A DNA stretch of 64,000 nt from Bacteroidales bacterium (lineage in GTDB: Bacteria > Bacteroidota > Bacteroidia > Bacteroidales > VadinHA17). The stretch lies in the NCBI GenBank assembly GCA_025454815.1, contig JALONR010000019.1, forward strand, positions 1 through 64,000, in the 5' to 3' direction. Positions 24,301 through 32,950 of this stretch are shown here, one piece after another; within the stretch, counting starts at the first letter, position 1, and each line of letters opens with the position of its first letter. The position numbers and the translations under genes are program-made. The notes beneath the pieces are model-generated. The model made no database searches, had not been told where the DNA came from, and saw only the letters and a program-made list of their open reading frames with translations.

Positions 24301-25947
24301 CTACTCCCTGTTATTGGTGTACTTAGCGATGATCTGATCACGCAACTGAAGGAACATCGCCGTAACCCGGTTCATCTTCTCGTCAGAATAACCGGTGAGG
24401 TACTTTCGTGCCGCAAGCTGGTCCTTTTTGTAGATAGACAGGGCTTCCGCCTCCACTTTCTCCTGAGCGGTAAACATCTCAGCCTCAAACGGCTCCCTCA
24501 CAGCCCGCACATCATCTGCAATATCACGGAATTGCAGATTGGCCAGGTTGTCAACAAAATCGATCGCCCATCGCGCCGAACGCTCATCATACTTTTCCGG
24601 ATCGTAAATATTGTAAGTCTCTGCCACTGACAGGTTACCGGCATAGATTGGCACATAGGGGCTGAAATAAGGATTGTCAAGATAAACCCAGTAAACTCCT
24701 CCGATGGCATCGGGCAACCAGTCACGCAACTGCATAACCATCCCGTAATGACCCCGATGACGGGCCACAGGGCGGCGGTAGGTCTGCCTGATAAGCTTCC
24801 TCATTTCACTTCCGGGAAAAGGAGTGGCCAGCGGACTCTTCACATAACTTCCCTTTCCGTCAGGAACCAGCCATTCGGGATAGGAGGTCATGTCATAGAT
24901 TGTTCCCTCGAAGGTGGAACGCTGGAAGGCGATGACGTCCTGAACTGAGATCTTCTTTTCCGGGACAGCAGCAAACGGATAGATTGAGAGAGGCTCCACC
25001 ACCTGGTAATATGGCTGCATCCCCTTGTACGGATTGGAGGGGTCAAGCTTCCTGTCAGGCCACTCCTTGAGGCTGGGCATGAATGTAGAGTAGAATAACC
25101 AGAACCTGCTGGTTGCATATTCCTCAGGCAGAGGGGAGTAGGCTTCCTGCCAGATGAATGGCTTGCCGGATGCAGGGTCATACCAGCCCCTGTCTATAGC
25201 CTCCTGTTTATAGTTGTCTGAAACCAGGAACTGATCCCTGTCTCCGGCATTGATTTCCTTTATGATGCTCCAGTTGGGGACCATCGTTGCCTGGTCATCC
25301 GGAAGACGTTGTGCTGCCCAGATGGCTCCGGGCTTTCCCGTGACGGGATCCCATCCGTTGCCTACCCCGAATACTTCGAATACCCACGCCTCATCAGCAT
25401 CAGCTATCACCAGCGTCTCGGAACCGTCACCACTCGACGGCAGAAACCCGTACCTGACCATGAGCTCACCGATGAACAGCACCGCCTCCCTTGCTTTGTC
25501 ATACCGTTGCAGGGCAAAGATCATCGCCTGCTCAATTGTCATTATCTGCTTTCCTCCCTCACGTGTGCACACCAGCTCGGGACGCTGGGCTGTCGTGCTC
25601 TCGGCGATACCCAGTTGCACCTCATTCATATGTGAATAGGCAGAATGGAAATAACCGTAAGTCTTCCTGACCTGTGGAATGTATCCCAGGACCTCCCCGT
25701 CATCCTCAAGAGGCCGGTCAACATCCTGAATACCCCAGTAAACGGGGGCCATCTCCCCGGGCCGGAAAGTTTTACCGTGAACATAATAAATTCTTGAATC
25801 GGGACCGGTGTCGGTATGAGAGATGATCACCGATCCGTCAGCGGTAGCTTTTTTCCCGGCTGCAATTATTGTGCAGCCGGAAACTCCCTGGACGGATACC
25901 AGGAACAATACCAGGAATAACAGGATAATGTAGCCGATCTTTTTCAT
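24301..25947 (-). CDS. C69 family dipeptidase (Ntn hydrolase)
   Basis: The 548-residue product starts with a signal peptide (MKKIGYIILLFLVLFLVSVQGVSG) followed by C25-TIIAAGKKATADGSVIISHT. In the C69 family this cysteine becomes the N-terminal nucleophile after cleavage. GSVIISHTDTG, VNTT-like segments and a long C-terminal part fit the family and length. I chose the ATG at 25947 because it begins the signal peptide, and a frame from 26028 would add an odd leader. The protein is likely periplasmic and cleaves dipeptides. The sequence before the cysteine (VSGC) could also be read as a weak lipobox. Confidence 0.85.
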   Translation of the reverse strand: MKKIGYIILLFLVLFLVSVQGVSGCTIIAAGKKATADGSVIISHTDTGPDSRIYYVHGKTFRPGEMAPVYWGIQDVDRPLEDDGEVLGYIPQVRKTYGYFHSAYSHMNEVQLGIAESTTAQRPELVCTREGGKQIMTIEQAMIFALQRYDKAREAVLFIGELMVRYGFLPSSGDGSETLVIADADEAWVFEVFGVGNGWDPVTGKPGAIWAAQRLPDDQATMVPNWSIIKEINAGDRDQFLVSDNYKQEAIDRGWYDPASGKPFIWQEAYSPLPEEYATSRFWLFYSTFMPSLKEWPDRKLDPSNPYKGMQPYYQVVEPLSIYPFAAVPEKKISVQDVIAFQRSTFEGTIYDMTSYPEWLVPDGKGSYVKSPLATPFPGSEMRKLIRQTYRRPVARHRGHYGMVMQLRDWLPDAIGGVYWVYLDNPYFSPYVPIYAGNLSVAETYNIYDPEKYDERSARWAIDFVDNLANLQFRDIADDVRAVREPFEAEMFTAQEKVEAEALSIYKKDQLAARKYLTGYSDEKMNRVTAMFLQLRDQIIAKYTNNRE

Positions 25948-26067
25948 TGGTGTTAAGTCAGGGTTATCAGTTTGAATTGGTTTATAACATAAATGCCTCC
26001 CGTACAAAAGGTGCAGAATAGCATTCATTTTCAGGTACAGGGGATATGTTCACCTCGCCTGTAATGA

Positions 26068-26075
26068 CAAAAATA
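26068..26075 (-). promoter_or_regulatory. Possible -7 box of the C69 dipeptidase gene
   Basis: The minus strand reads TATTTTTG, matching TAnnTTTG. It implies a leader of about 115 bases to the ATG at 25947. No -33 box is evident. Confidence 0.35.
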
Positions 26076-26101
26076 GCAAATTATTACTGTATTGCCCGGG
26101 C

Positions 26102-26132
26102 TTTGCCGGGCATTCAGAATTTTCTAAATTTG
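26102..26132 (+). promoter_or_regulatory. Promoter giving a near-leaderless transcript
   Basis: TTTG (26102-26105), 19 bases, then TAAATTTG (26125-26132) is an exact Bacteroidota promoter. The ATG of the small lipoprotein starts at 26138, six bases after the -7 box, so transcription should begin at or within a few bases of the start codon. Confidence 0.7.
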
Positions 26133-26137
26133 CAGAT

Positions 26138-26320
26138 ATGAAAAAGCTGGCTTTAGCTGCCATTGTCATACTCATGCTCGTCTCCTGCAACAGGGCCGTA
26201 TGCCCGGCTTACGGTGACTCTGTAAATGATATGAAAAACACCCTGTTCCAGAAAGGGAACGTGAGGGCCGACGGCATCAACAGGATCTACCGCGACAGCT
26301 ACCAGAAGAAGCTCAGGTAA
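26138..26320 (+). CDS. Small lipoprotein (60 residues)
   Basis: The short product starts MKKLALAAIVILMLVSC, a clear lipoprotein signal with the lipid-acceptor C17. About 43 residues follow (NRAVCPAYGDSV..., ending in a basic YRDSYQKKLR). A perfect promoter directly before the ATG supports it as a real gene. I recognise no family. It stands between the divergent dipeptidase gene and the sulfatase gene that ends at 26414. Confidence 0.72.
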   Translation: MKKLALAAIVILMLVSCNRAVCPAYGDSVNDMKNTLFQKGNVRADGINRIYRDSYQKKLR

Positions 26321-26413
26321 CATAAGGTCAGACAGTTATGCCTGACATTGCATTATGCCAGGGAGAGGAATATCTATTATATGAAATTTCCCCTTTACAG
26401 GCTGATTTAAAAA

Positions 26414-29400
26414 CTACCTGATGTTATCCAGGCTGTCATTGACCACCTTTCTCAGCCACCAATCCCTGTCAGGATTATATTTGTACATGACCCTGAGTTT
26501 CTCCAGTTCCCGTCTTAAACTTTGTTCTGTATCCTTCATGGATGTGTCAGAAATAAGATTGATCATCTCCCCCGGGTCATCCGTAAGATTATAAATCTCA
26601 TCAATGTCATTGTCAAGAAATGCGTCAACCAGTTTGAAGCTGTCGGTTCTCACAGCCAGAAGGTCAGGGCCGGCATAGGGGTAGGCATCATCAACATAGT
26701 ATTCAAACAGAAATGAGTTGCGCCATCCAGGTTGCGGACCGCCGCTTAGTAGCCTGAGGAATGATTCACCCTGCATATAATCCGGTATTTCGATGCCGGC
26801 CAAATCAAGTATTGTTGGTGCAATATCAATATTCAGGCAGAGCTCTTCAATTTCGCTCCCTGCCCTTATGTCACGAGGGAATCTCATGATAAGCGGAATA
26901 CGCATTGAGGGCTCATAGGCAATCCTTTTATCCCAATAGGTGTGTTCTCCCATAAAATAGCCGTTGTCACTGGCATAAATCACCACCGTATTGTCGAGCT
27001 CCCCGATTTCTTCAAGTGTTTTAAGAACATTGCCGGTGGACTCATCAACAGCAAGGAGGCATTCCAGGAGACTGATATACATTTTGTTATGCGGATTCCA
27101 CTCTTTTTTGGGCAGTTCCGGAACCGGCCGGTAATCCTCCCATTTGCTGTCATAGGCCTTGATTCTCTGCCATTCCGGTTTTCCCAGGAATGTCTCGCCG
27201 GCAGTACCGTAAGGCGGTTCAGGGAGAAGTTCATTCCGGTATATTCCAACATACCTTTCAGGCGGGGTAAAGGGTTCATGAACAGCCTTGTGCCAGAGGA
27301 AAAGCGAAAAAGGTTTCGATGAATCTCTTTTATTTCTCAACCAGTCAATGGCATACCTTGTCAGAATATCAGTCATGTAACCGCTTTCCCTGAACTCGCG
27401 GCCGTTTTCATTCAGAACAGGGTCAAAATATTCGCCCTGTCCCTGGAAACTTAGCCAGTAATTAAACCCTGGCCTTATATGCTCTTTCCCCTCCGCATGT
27501 TTCATGTGTATTTTCCCAACCATGGCAGTCTCATATCCGGCACCCTGGAGTTCCACTGTAAAAGGCGGGTAGCTTTCCCAGTCAGGGTCAACACGTGGAT
27601 CATTCTGTGTCACTCCATGAGTATGGGCATAGGTACCTGTCAGGTATGAAGCCCGTGAAGGTGAGCATAAAGCAGTAGTGCAAAAGAAATTACTGAACCT
27701 TACTCCCTCACTGGCAAGCCGGTCAATATTTGGCGTCTTTAAAAAGGGATATCTGCCGGAATGGCCGAATGCATCATATGGCTGATCATCAAGCATAATG
27801 AAAAGAAAATTAGGCCTCTTTCCGGTTGCGAGGTCTTTGTCTTTGATTTTCAAATTCTTCCAGTCTGAAGAGTAATACGCCCTGTCAAGTTTCTCCTTGA
27901 GACCCCTGTTACCGTTAAGGAGGGCAATCTGGCACATGTCACGGTACAGGTAGAATGTCAGCCAGAAACCATACTGATACCTGTCATTGACACTCTTTGG
28001 CTGCTGCCAATACGCATACCACCGGGTATTCAATCCCATCTTTCGGGCTGTTTTTAATGCTTTACCGGAGGTCTTCCATATTCTGTCAGCACTTTGCCTG
28101 AATAACCTGTTTATCTTACGGTAGCTGATTCGCGATGTGTTAATCACTTTTGCCCTGTCATCAATACCCATACCGGTAAGGGAGAAACTTTCCTCGAAAA
28201 TAGTATCACCGTCAAGATCATATTCAATGAAATCAAAGAACCCGTTGCTGTCAGTGTCAGCATAGCGCACAGTAGGCCAGGCATCCGGCATTGTCTGGTC
28301 ACGTTCGAAAAGCTTCCTTGCTGATGGGTACAATCCTCCAAATCCCTGGAAATGCCTTGCATTTATATCTATGCGCCAGGCGCCCCACTCAGCACCGTAC
28401 AGATGTATGCGTCCGTCAAAGGGGGATAGATACAGACTGCCATTGCCTGAATTATCATTGTCAAATTCTACCCTGTCTCCCGCAACATCAGCCTGCGGGT
28501 TGTTGTCAAGTCCTCCGTTGTTGGCCCCGGCTTTCCAAAGGCTGCGGGGTTCATAAAACTCAACACGCTCCCAGCGGTTACAGTCATCGTCTTCATCAAA
28601 CACAAACCAGCAGTAATCCCATTTGCCTTCATTGAAAACCTTACTATAGGCAACCTTCTGGTCAGGGTAGACCAGAATGTCATTCTGTCTCCAACGAGGA
28701 TCATAAAACAGGGTGTCAGCCTCAGGCAAACCCCTCATGCCCCGGAAACGGTGTATCTGGTCGGAATAGCTGAATCCCTCTCCGGAAAACTTAAGTGACA
28801 TGTCGAAGTCAAACTCATTGCCCTGTCCGTTGTCATTATCTGCATCCCAGGCAATTGCTGCATAATCAATACTTTTTTTGAACAGCACATCATGACCGGG
28901 GTCAATGGTATCAAATTCACTTCGATCCTGACCTTTGCCGACAGGTCTGAACCGGGGAGCATCAATAAGCCGGATTGCCATTTCGGTAAGGTTGTCACGG
29001 TCATGATCAAAGAAAATGAAAGGATTTTCCCAGCTGCAGGAGGGATCCGCCATCCTGAAAGAGGAACCATGCATCTTGATAAAGAGATTGTTACCGTGGT
29101 AATCAGTATAGAATCCCGAGTGGCCATGATGCTCCCAGGCCCGCAGAACAAGGTCATTCCAGTTGACAAAGTTCAGAATCCCGTCCTTTTCACCATAATC
29201 GATGATGTACATTATGTCTGCACCCCAGTCAAAATAGCCTCTCAGTTCCGTACCACCGTTGATCACCACTCCCTGCATTTCCGGTATACCATCCCCGTTG
29301 CTGTCAATCCAGTCAACGCACAGATCATGAGGTCCCCCAAAAACACCGTCCATATTGATATCAGCACAGAAACAGTCATTGTCCGTATCTCCCTCGATAT

Positions 29401-29650
29401 CATTTACTGACATATCATCATCGTCATCGATCCAAATTACGGGAATTGAATCGTTGATTGTCATATGCATGACATCAGGATCTCCGTCACCGTCAAGATC
29501 TTCATGGTATATTGAATTGAGCGATGACAGGGGAGGTCTCCAATGGATCAGTCTGGTATTATGGTTCCAGAATTTCTGTGCCAACGCCTGTGTGGAAAAG
29601 AAAGACAGAAAGATAAAGGTGATTAAAGCCATTAAAATCTTGTTCTTCAT
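26414..29650 (-). CDS. Sulfatase with large acidic N-terminal extension
   Basis: The 1078-residue exported protein has signal peptide MKNKILMALITFIFLSFFSTQALAQ. Residues 45-500 hold many short acidic calcium-loop-like segments (DLDGDGDPD, DIEGDTDND, DSNGDGIPE, DTDSNGFFD), as in EF-hand or FG-GAP-type regions. The S1 sulfatase domain starts near residue 612 (RPNFLFIMLDDQP). It carries D621-D622 and the formylglycine motif C662-S-P-S-R in TTALCSPSRASYLTG, with DNGYFMGEHTYWDKR later. A normal S1 sulfatase has about 450-550 residues, so the first 600 are an unusual fusion. It follows the esterase gene by 52 bases. An anaerobic sulfatase-maturating enzyme is not in the window. Confidence 0.88.
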   Translation of the reverse strand: MKNKILMALITFIFLSFFSTQALAQKFWNHNTRLIHWRPPLSSLNSIYHEDLDGDGDPDVMHMTINDSIPVIWIDDDDDMSVNDIEGDTDNDCFCADINMDGVFGGPHDLCVDWIDSNGDGIPEMQGVVINGGTELRGYFDWGADIMYIIDYGEKDGILNFVNWNDLVLRAWEHHGHSGFYTDYHGNNLFIKMHGSSFRMADPSCSWENPFIFFDHDRDNLTEMAIRLIDAPRFRPVGKGQDRSEFDTIDPGHDVLFKKSIDYAAIAWDADNDNGQGNEFDFDMSLKFSGEGFSYSDQIHRFRGMRGLPEADTLFYDPRWRQNDILVYPDQKVAYSKVFNEGKWDYCWFVFDEDDDCNRWERVEFYEPRSLWKAGANNGGLDNNPQADVAGDRVEFDNDNSGNGSLYLSPFDGRIHLYGAEWGAWRIDINARHFQGFGGLYPSARKLFERDQTMPDAWPTVRYADTDSNGFFDFIEYDLDGDTIFEESFSLTGMGIDDRAKVINTSRISYRKINRLFRQSADRIWKTSGKALKTARKMGLNTRWYAYWQQPKSVNDRYQYGFWLTFYLYRDMCQIALLNGNRGLKEKLDRAYYSSDWKNLKIKDKDLATGKRPNFLFIMLDDQPYDAFGHSGRYPFLKTPNIDRLASEGVRFSNFFCTTALCSPSRASYLTGTYAHTHGVTQNDPRVDPDWESYPPFTVELQGAGYETAMVGKIHMKHAEGKEHIRPGFNYWLSFQGQGEYFDPVLNENGREFRESGYMTDILTRYAIDWLRNKRDSSKPFSLFLWHKAVHEPFTPPERYVGIYRNELLPEPPYGTAGETFLGKPEWQRIKAYDSKWEDYRPVPELPKKEWNPHNKMYISLLECLLAVDESTGNVLKTLEEIGELDNTVVIYASDNGYFMGEHTYWDKRIAYEPSMRIPLIMRFPRDIRAGSEIEELCLNIDIAPTILDLAGIEIPDYMQGESFLRLLSGGPQPGWRNSFLFEYYVDDAYPYAGPDLLAVRTDSFKLVDAFLDNDIDEIYNLTDDPGEMINLISDTSMKDTEQSLRRELEKLRVMYKYNPDRDWWLRKVVNDSLDNIR

Positions 29651-29702
29651 TGCTTTACCGGTTTTATAGATTCCAGTTTAAAACAAATTTTTTTCCTGAT
29701 TA

Positions 29703-31655
29703 TTACCTGTTTACGGTTTCCCGTGTGCTGTCAGTTCTGAAAGGTGATGCCGGCAGGCCCTCCCGGTTTATCAATGAACATTCCGGGTTATCCGCCCAGG
29801 CATACCTTACAGCAACAGGCATCGGTACCCGCGGTGAGCTGACAATTACCTCATCGCCATCGATTAAGGCATCAGCGATGCAGAACTTCCCGTCAGTTCC
29901 GGCAACAGTGAAGCCTTTTAGTCCTGATGGATCGCTGGATATAAGACCTGATCCCACCGATGCAAACCTTAGTCTTACCACACTTCCTTCAACCTTCATT
30001 GATTCATAGAGGGGACCGGAAGCGACTATTTCTTCACCGTATGCCAGTTTTCTGGCAAGGAGTGAAAGTCTTCTGCCCACCTCCCGCTTGTTCTTTGGAT
30101 GAATGTCATCCGGATCTCCAATGTCTATTGTAACAGCCATCCCTGTTGCAGGATACCTGAGTGTCATCATCTGTGCCTCGCGAAGTTCTGCCCATTTACT
30201 TTCTCCCGGTTCTTCAGTCCGTTTCAAATAATTCGGCAACTGAACAAACAGAAAGGGGAAATTCCCCTGTTGCCATCCAATCCTCCAGTCATTAATCAGC
30301 AAAGGGAACAGTGACCTGTACTGGTGGCCATTTCCCGCATTGTTCTCCCCCTGGTACCATATGACGCCTCTGATTCCGTAAGGCATCACGGGCGCAATAC
30401 GGCCATTGAAAAGGACTGACGGCTTGTTGTAGTAATCCTGCCACTGAGCCACGGGTATTTCAATACCGGGATTGAACTTCCATTCACCGTCAAGGGGTAG
30501 TTCCTTCCCGTCCTGCGCCCGAATTGATGTTGTCATTCTTTCAGTCCCCAGGTGAGCACTGCCCCAGTTGACATAGAGTCTTACTGACAACACATTGCTG
30601 TCATTCCTTATTACACCATTCGGGATTTTTACATCAATCTGACCTGAAGGATTATCAGTTTTATAAATTTCTTTACCATTAATATAGATAATAGCACCTC
30701 TCGCCTGAATATCAGTGATCAGGCTGAGCGGTAACCGGGCCATTCCCCTTGGGATTACAAACATTTTTCTCAGCCAGACAAGGCCCCAGTATCCGCCAAG
30801 CCCCATTGTTTTCATGTCAGGAGGGTAACTGCAGCTCATCCATCCTGAGTCATCATATGAAATACGGGTAACCCCTTCACGCAAACCGATGAATGATGTT
30901 TTTGCAATCTCTTCCCTATCCTTTTCAGCCTGCAGAGATTCCCTGACATAACCATTCCAACATGCTGTGTCAATGTTTCGGGTGAGCAATGCCTCCCTGA
31001 AGTCAGGGTGTGTTGACAACATTCCTGAACCAATCCACGCCTCAGCACCTGTTGCTCCCCAAGATGAACTTATGACTCCTACAGCAACTCCCTTGTTTAT
31101 AGACAACTCCTTTGCAAAGAAATAGGCAACTGCTGATAACTCTCCTGCAGCAGAAGGGGTGCATAACCGCCATATCTGCTTGTCCGTATCAGTAAGCGGA
31201 ATAATGGCAGTCTTTTTTGGTACTGTAAAGAATCTGACAGACGGCAGGTTTGCAGAGGCAATTTCGCTTTCCGTACCGGGACCGATACCTGATGCCAGGG
31301 TCCATTCCATGTTTGACTGGCCTGAGGCGAGCCATACTTCTCCTACCATCACATCCTCAATCACAATCATCTCACTTCCATGAACAGTCATCCTGAACGG
31401 ACCACCGGCTTTCAATGCCGGCATTCTGGCCATCCATCGGCCATCATCCTGTGTCACTGCTTTGGTGACATAACCGGCAAACTCGATGGTGATGGTATTA
31501 CCAGGCAAATCATATCCCCATACAGGGGAATTGATACCCTGTTGAATAACCATATGGTCTCCGAATATTGAAGCAAGACGCAGGTATTGTGCCTCGCTGC
31601 GTGTGTTAACCAGCAGAAGCTGGAGAAAAGCTATCCCGATAACTCTTAAAGTCAT
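29703..31655 (-). CDS. Sialate O-acetylesterase-type SGNH esterase
   Basis: With the ATG at 31655 (MTLRVIGIAFLQLLLVNTRSEAQ) the product has a signal peptide and about 650 residues. The nucleophile is S114 in LASGQSNMEWTL, the family's GQSN block. Other typical segments are RGVIWYQGENNAG and the catalytic D-x-x-H (DIGDPDDIHP). A jelly-roll insertion lies between them. The family removes O-acetyl groups from sialic acid or, in PULs, from other glycans. The upstream AraC gene and downstream sulfatase lie on the same strand, so it probably belongs to the left arm of the PUL. Without sialidase nearby, a non-sialic substrate is more likely. Confidence 0.85.
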   Translation of the reverse strand: MTLRVIGIAFLQLLLVNTRSEAQYLRLASIFGDHMVIQQGINSPVWGYDLPGNTITIEFAGYVTKAVTQDDGRWMARMPALKAGGPFRMTVHGSEMIVIEDVMVGEVWLASGQSNMEWTLASGIGPGTESEIASANLPSVRFFTVPKKTAIIPLTDTDKQIWRLCTPSAAGELSAVAYFFAKELSINKGVAVGVISSSWGATGAEAWIGSGMLSTHPDFREALLTRNIDTACWNGYVRESLQAEKDREEIAKTSFIGLREGVTRISYDDSGWMSCSYPPDMKTMGLGGYWGLVWLRKMFVIPRGMARLPLSLITDIQARGAIIYINGKEIYKTDNPSGQIDVKIPNGVIRNDSNVLSVRLYVNWGSAHLGTERMTTSIRAQDGKELPLDGEWKFNPGIEIPVAQWQDYYNKPSVLFNGRIAPVMPYGIRGVIWYQGENNAGNGHQYRSLFPLLINDWRIGWQQGNFPFLFVQLPNYLKRTEEPGESKWAELREAQMMTLRYPATGMAVTIDIGDPDDIHPKNKREVGRRLSLLARKLAYGEEIVASGPLYESMKVEGSVVRLRFASVGSGLISSDPSGLKGFTVAGTDGKFCIADALIDGDEVIVSSPRVPMPVAVRYAWADNPECSLINREGLPASPFRTDSTRETVNR

Positions 31656-31816
31656 TTTTCTGGTATTAATTCCGCAAATAAAAATAGCAGTCAAATGTCA
31701 GTTTTTTGCTGCATTTTAAACTGAACTAGTGTATTATAATGAAAATGGCTGAGCGGTTACCGAGGTTAACGGGAGAAATGTTTCCGGGAAATTAAGGCCG
31801 GCCGGGCATAAGGCAA

Positions 31817-32680
31817 TCAGTGCCTGGTAAGAAACTGCTGCTGTGATCTCAGTTCCCCCGGGGTACAATTATATCGTCCCTTGAAGGTCCTGTTGAAATT
31901 TGAAAGATTGTTAAACCCGCTGATGAAGCAGATTTCAGAGATATTACGATCAGTTTCAAGTATCAGCCTGGCTGCATAACTTATCCTCATGTCAGTAAGG
32001 TAATCAGAGAAGGAACGCTGAGTCCGCTTCTTGAAAAAATGACTGAAAGCAGTCTCTGACATATTTACCAGGTCAGCAACCTGTTTGATCTTTATGTCAT
32101 TTATGAGGTTTTCCTGCAGGTAGGCTATTACCCTGCCTATTCTTTCACTGTTTCGTGCATCAAACTGACCTACATATCCCTGTGATGCCAGCAAAACCTG
32201 GTTTCGTGAAATAGAGAGGTCATAAAGAACAGAAAGAAAGCCCATGAACGAGTCGAAACCGTGCATCTCGGAAAGCTTGATCAGTCTCCCTTTGATTGAA
32301 TCTATTGTTTCGGGAGGGAATAAAACACCCCTCACTGATTTTTCAAACAATTCCCTTATGGAAGAGGCAAATTTCTTACTGAGCATCTTTTCACTGAAAA
32401 AGCTGCCGTCAAACTGTACAGTCAGGACCTGTGCATTGCTTTCTCCCGTATTTCCTGTCCAGGCATGAGGAGTATTGGGGCCTATTAGTACAAGGTCCGG
32501 GCTTCCGTATTCCAGAATTGAATCGCCAATTATCCTCTTGCCACGCGAATTCAGAACAAGGTTGATTTCATACTCCGGATGAAAATGAACCGGGAAGTCA
32601 AATTTGGCATTGTAGTGATTCAGGACCACAAACAGGTCTTCACCGGTCACAGGCGTTACCTCTCGCATTATTCTTCCCAT
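31817..32680 (-). CDS. AraC family transcriptional regulator with cupin sensor domain
   Basis: The 287-residue protein has an N-terminal cupin-like domain (FPVHFHPEYEINLVLNSRGKRI, then LVLIGPNTPHAWTG). The C-terminal AraC domain has two helix-turn-helix units (KIKQVADLVNMSETAFSHFFKKRTQRSFSDYLTDMRI and ISEICFISGFNNLSNFNRTFK). AraC proteins with cupin sensors often respond to sugars. It is divergent from susC at 32951 and upstream of the esterase and sulfatase genes, so it is the likely regulator of both PUL arms. No hybrid two-component or SusR-type regulator is present in the locus. Confidence 0.92.
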   Translation of the reverse strand: MGRIMREVTPVTGEDLFVVLNHYNAKFDFPVHFHPEYEINLVLNSRGKRIIGDSILEYGSPDLVLIGPNTPHAWTGNTGESNAQVLTVQFDGSFFSEKMLSKKFASSIRELFEKSVRGVLFPPETIDSIKGRLIKLSEMHGFDSFMGFLSVLYDLSISRNQVLLASQGYVGQFDARNSERIGRVIAYLQENLINDIKIKQVADLVNMSETAFSHFFKKRTQRSFSDYLTDMRISYAARLILETDRNISEICFISGFNNLSNFNRTFKGRYNCTPGELRSQQQFLTRH

Positions 32681-32950
32681 CTGTTCCTGCTTTTTGTTTT
32701 TTTTGTAGGTCCAAGATATAAATAATAATTCAATTAATATTTCCTCCTTTATATAATTATAATGTGTCTTTCAGAATAGTATTAACAGTAAATTTAATTA
32801 TACTGTTGTTTTTCAATACTTTAATGTTCATCAAGAGAAGCAACGACTGAAAACTTTCATAATAATACAGGTTTGTAACTCCAGAAGCAAAACTTCAAGT
32901 CATCTTCTTGAATAAATTTGAGATTATTAAAATAACCTAACCAAAAGCTT
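32681..32950. other. Divergent control region between AraC regulator and susC
   Basis: The 270-base AT-rich gap separates the regulator from the susC start and must hold the PUL control sites. A -7-like TAAATTTG box at 32913-32920 serves susC. I could not define an AraC operator by eye. Confidence 0.5.
32913..32920 (+). promoter_or_regulatory. Putative -7 box of the PUL susC operon
   Basis: TAAATTTG matches TAnnTTTG and lies 30 bases before the susC ATG. No TTTG box is present 19-22 bases upstream, consistent with a promoter that needs an activator such as the divergent AraC protein. Confidence 0.5.

Noticed and set aside
29703-31655. Sialic acid utilisation locus
   Set aside because: No sialidase, neuraminate lyase or epimerase gene is present. 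The esterase family is common in PULs for other acetylated glycans.
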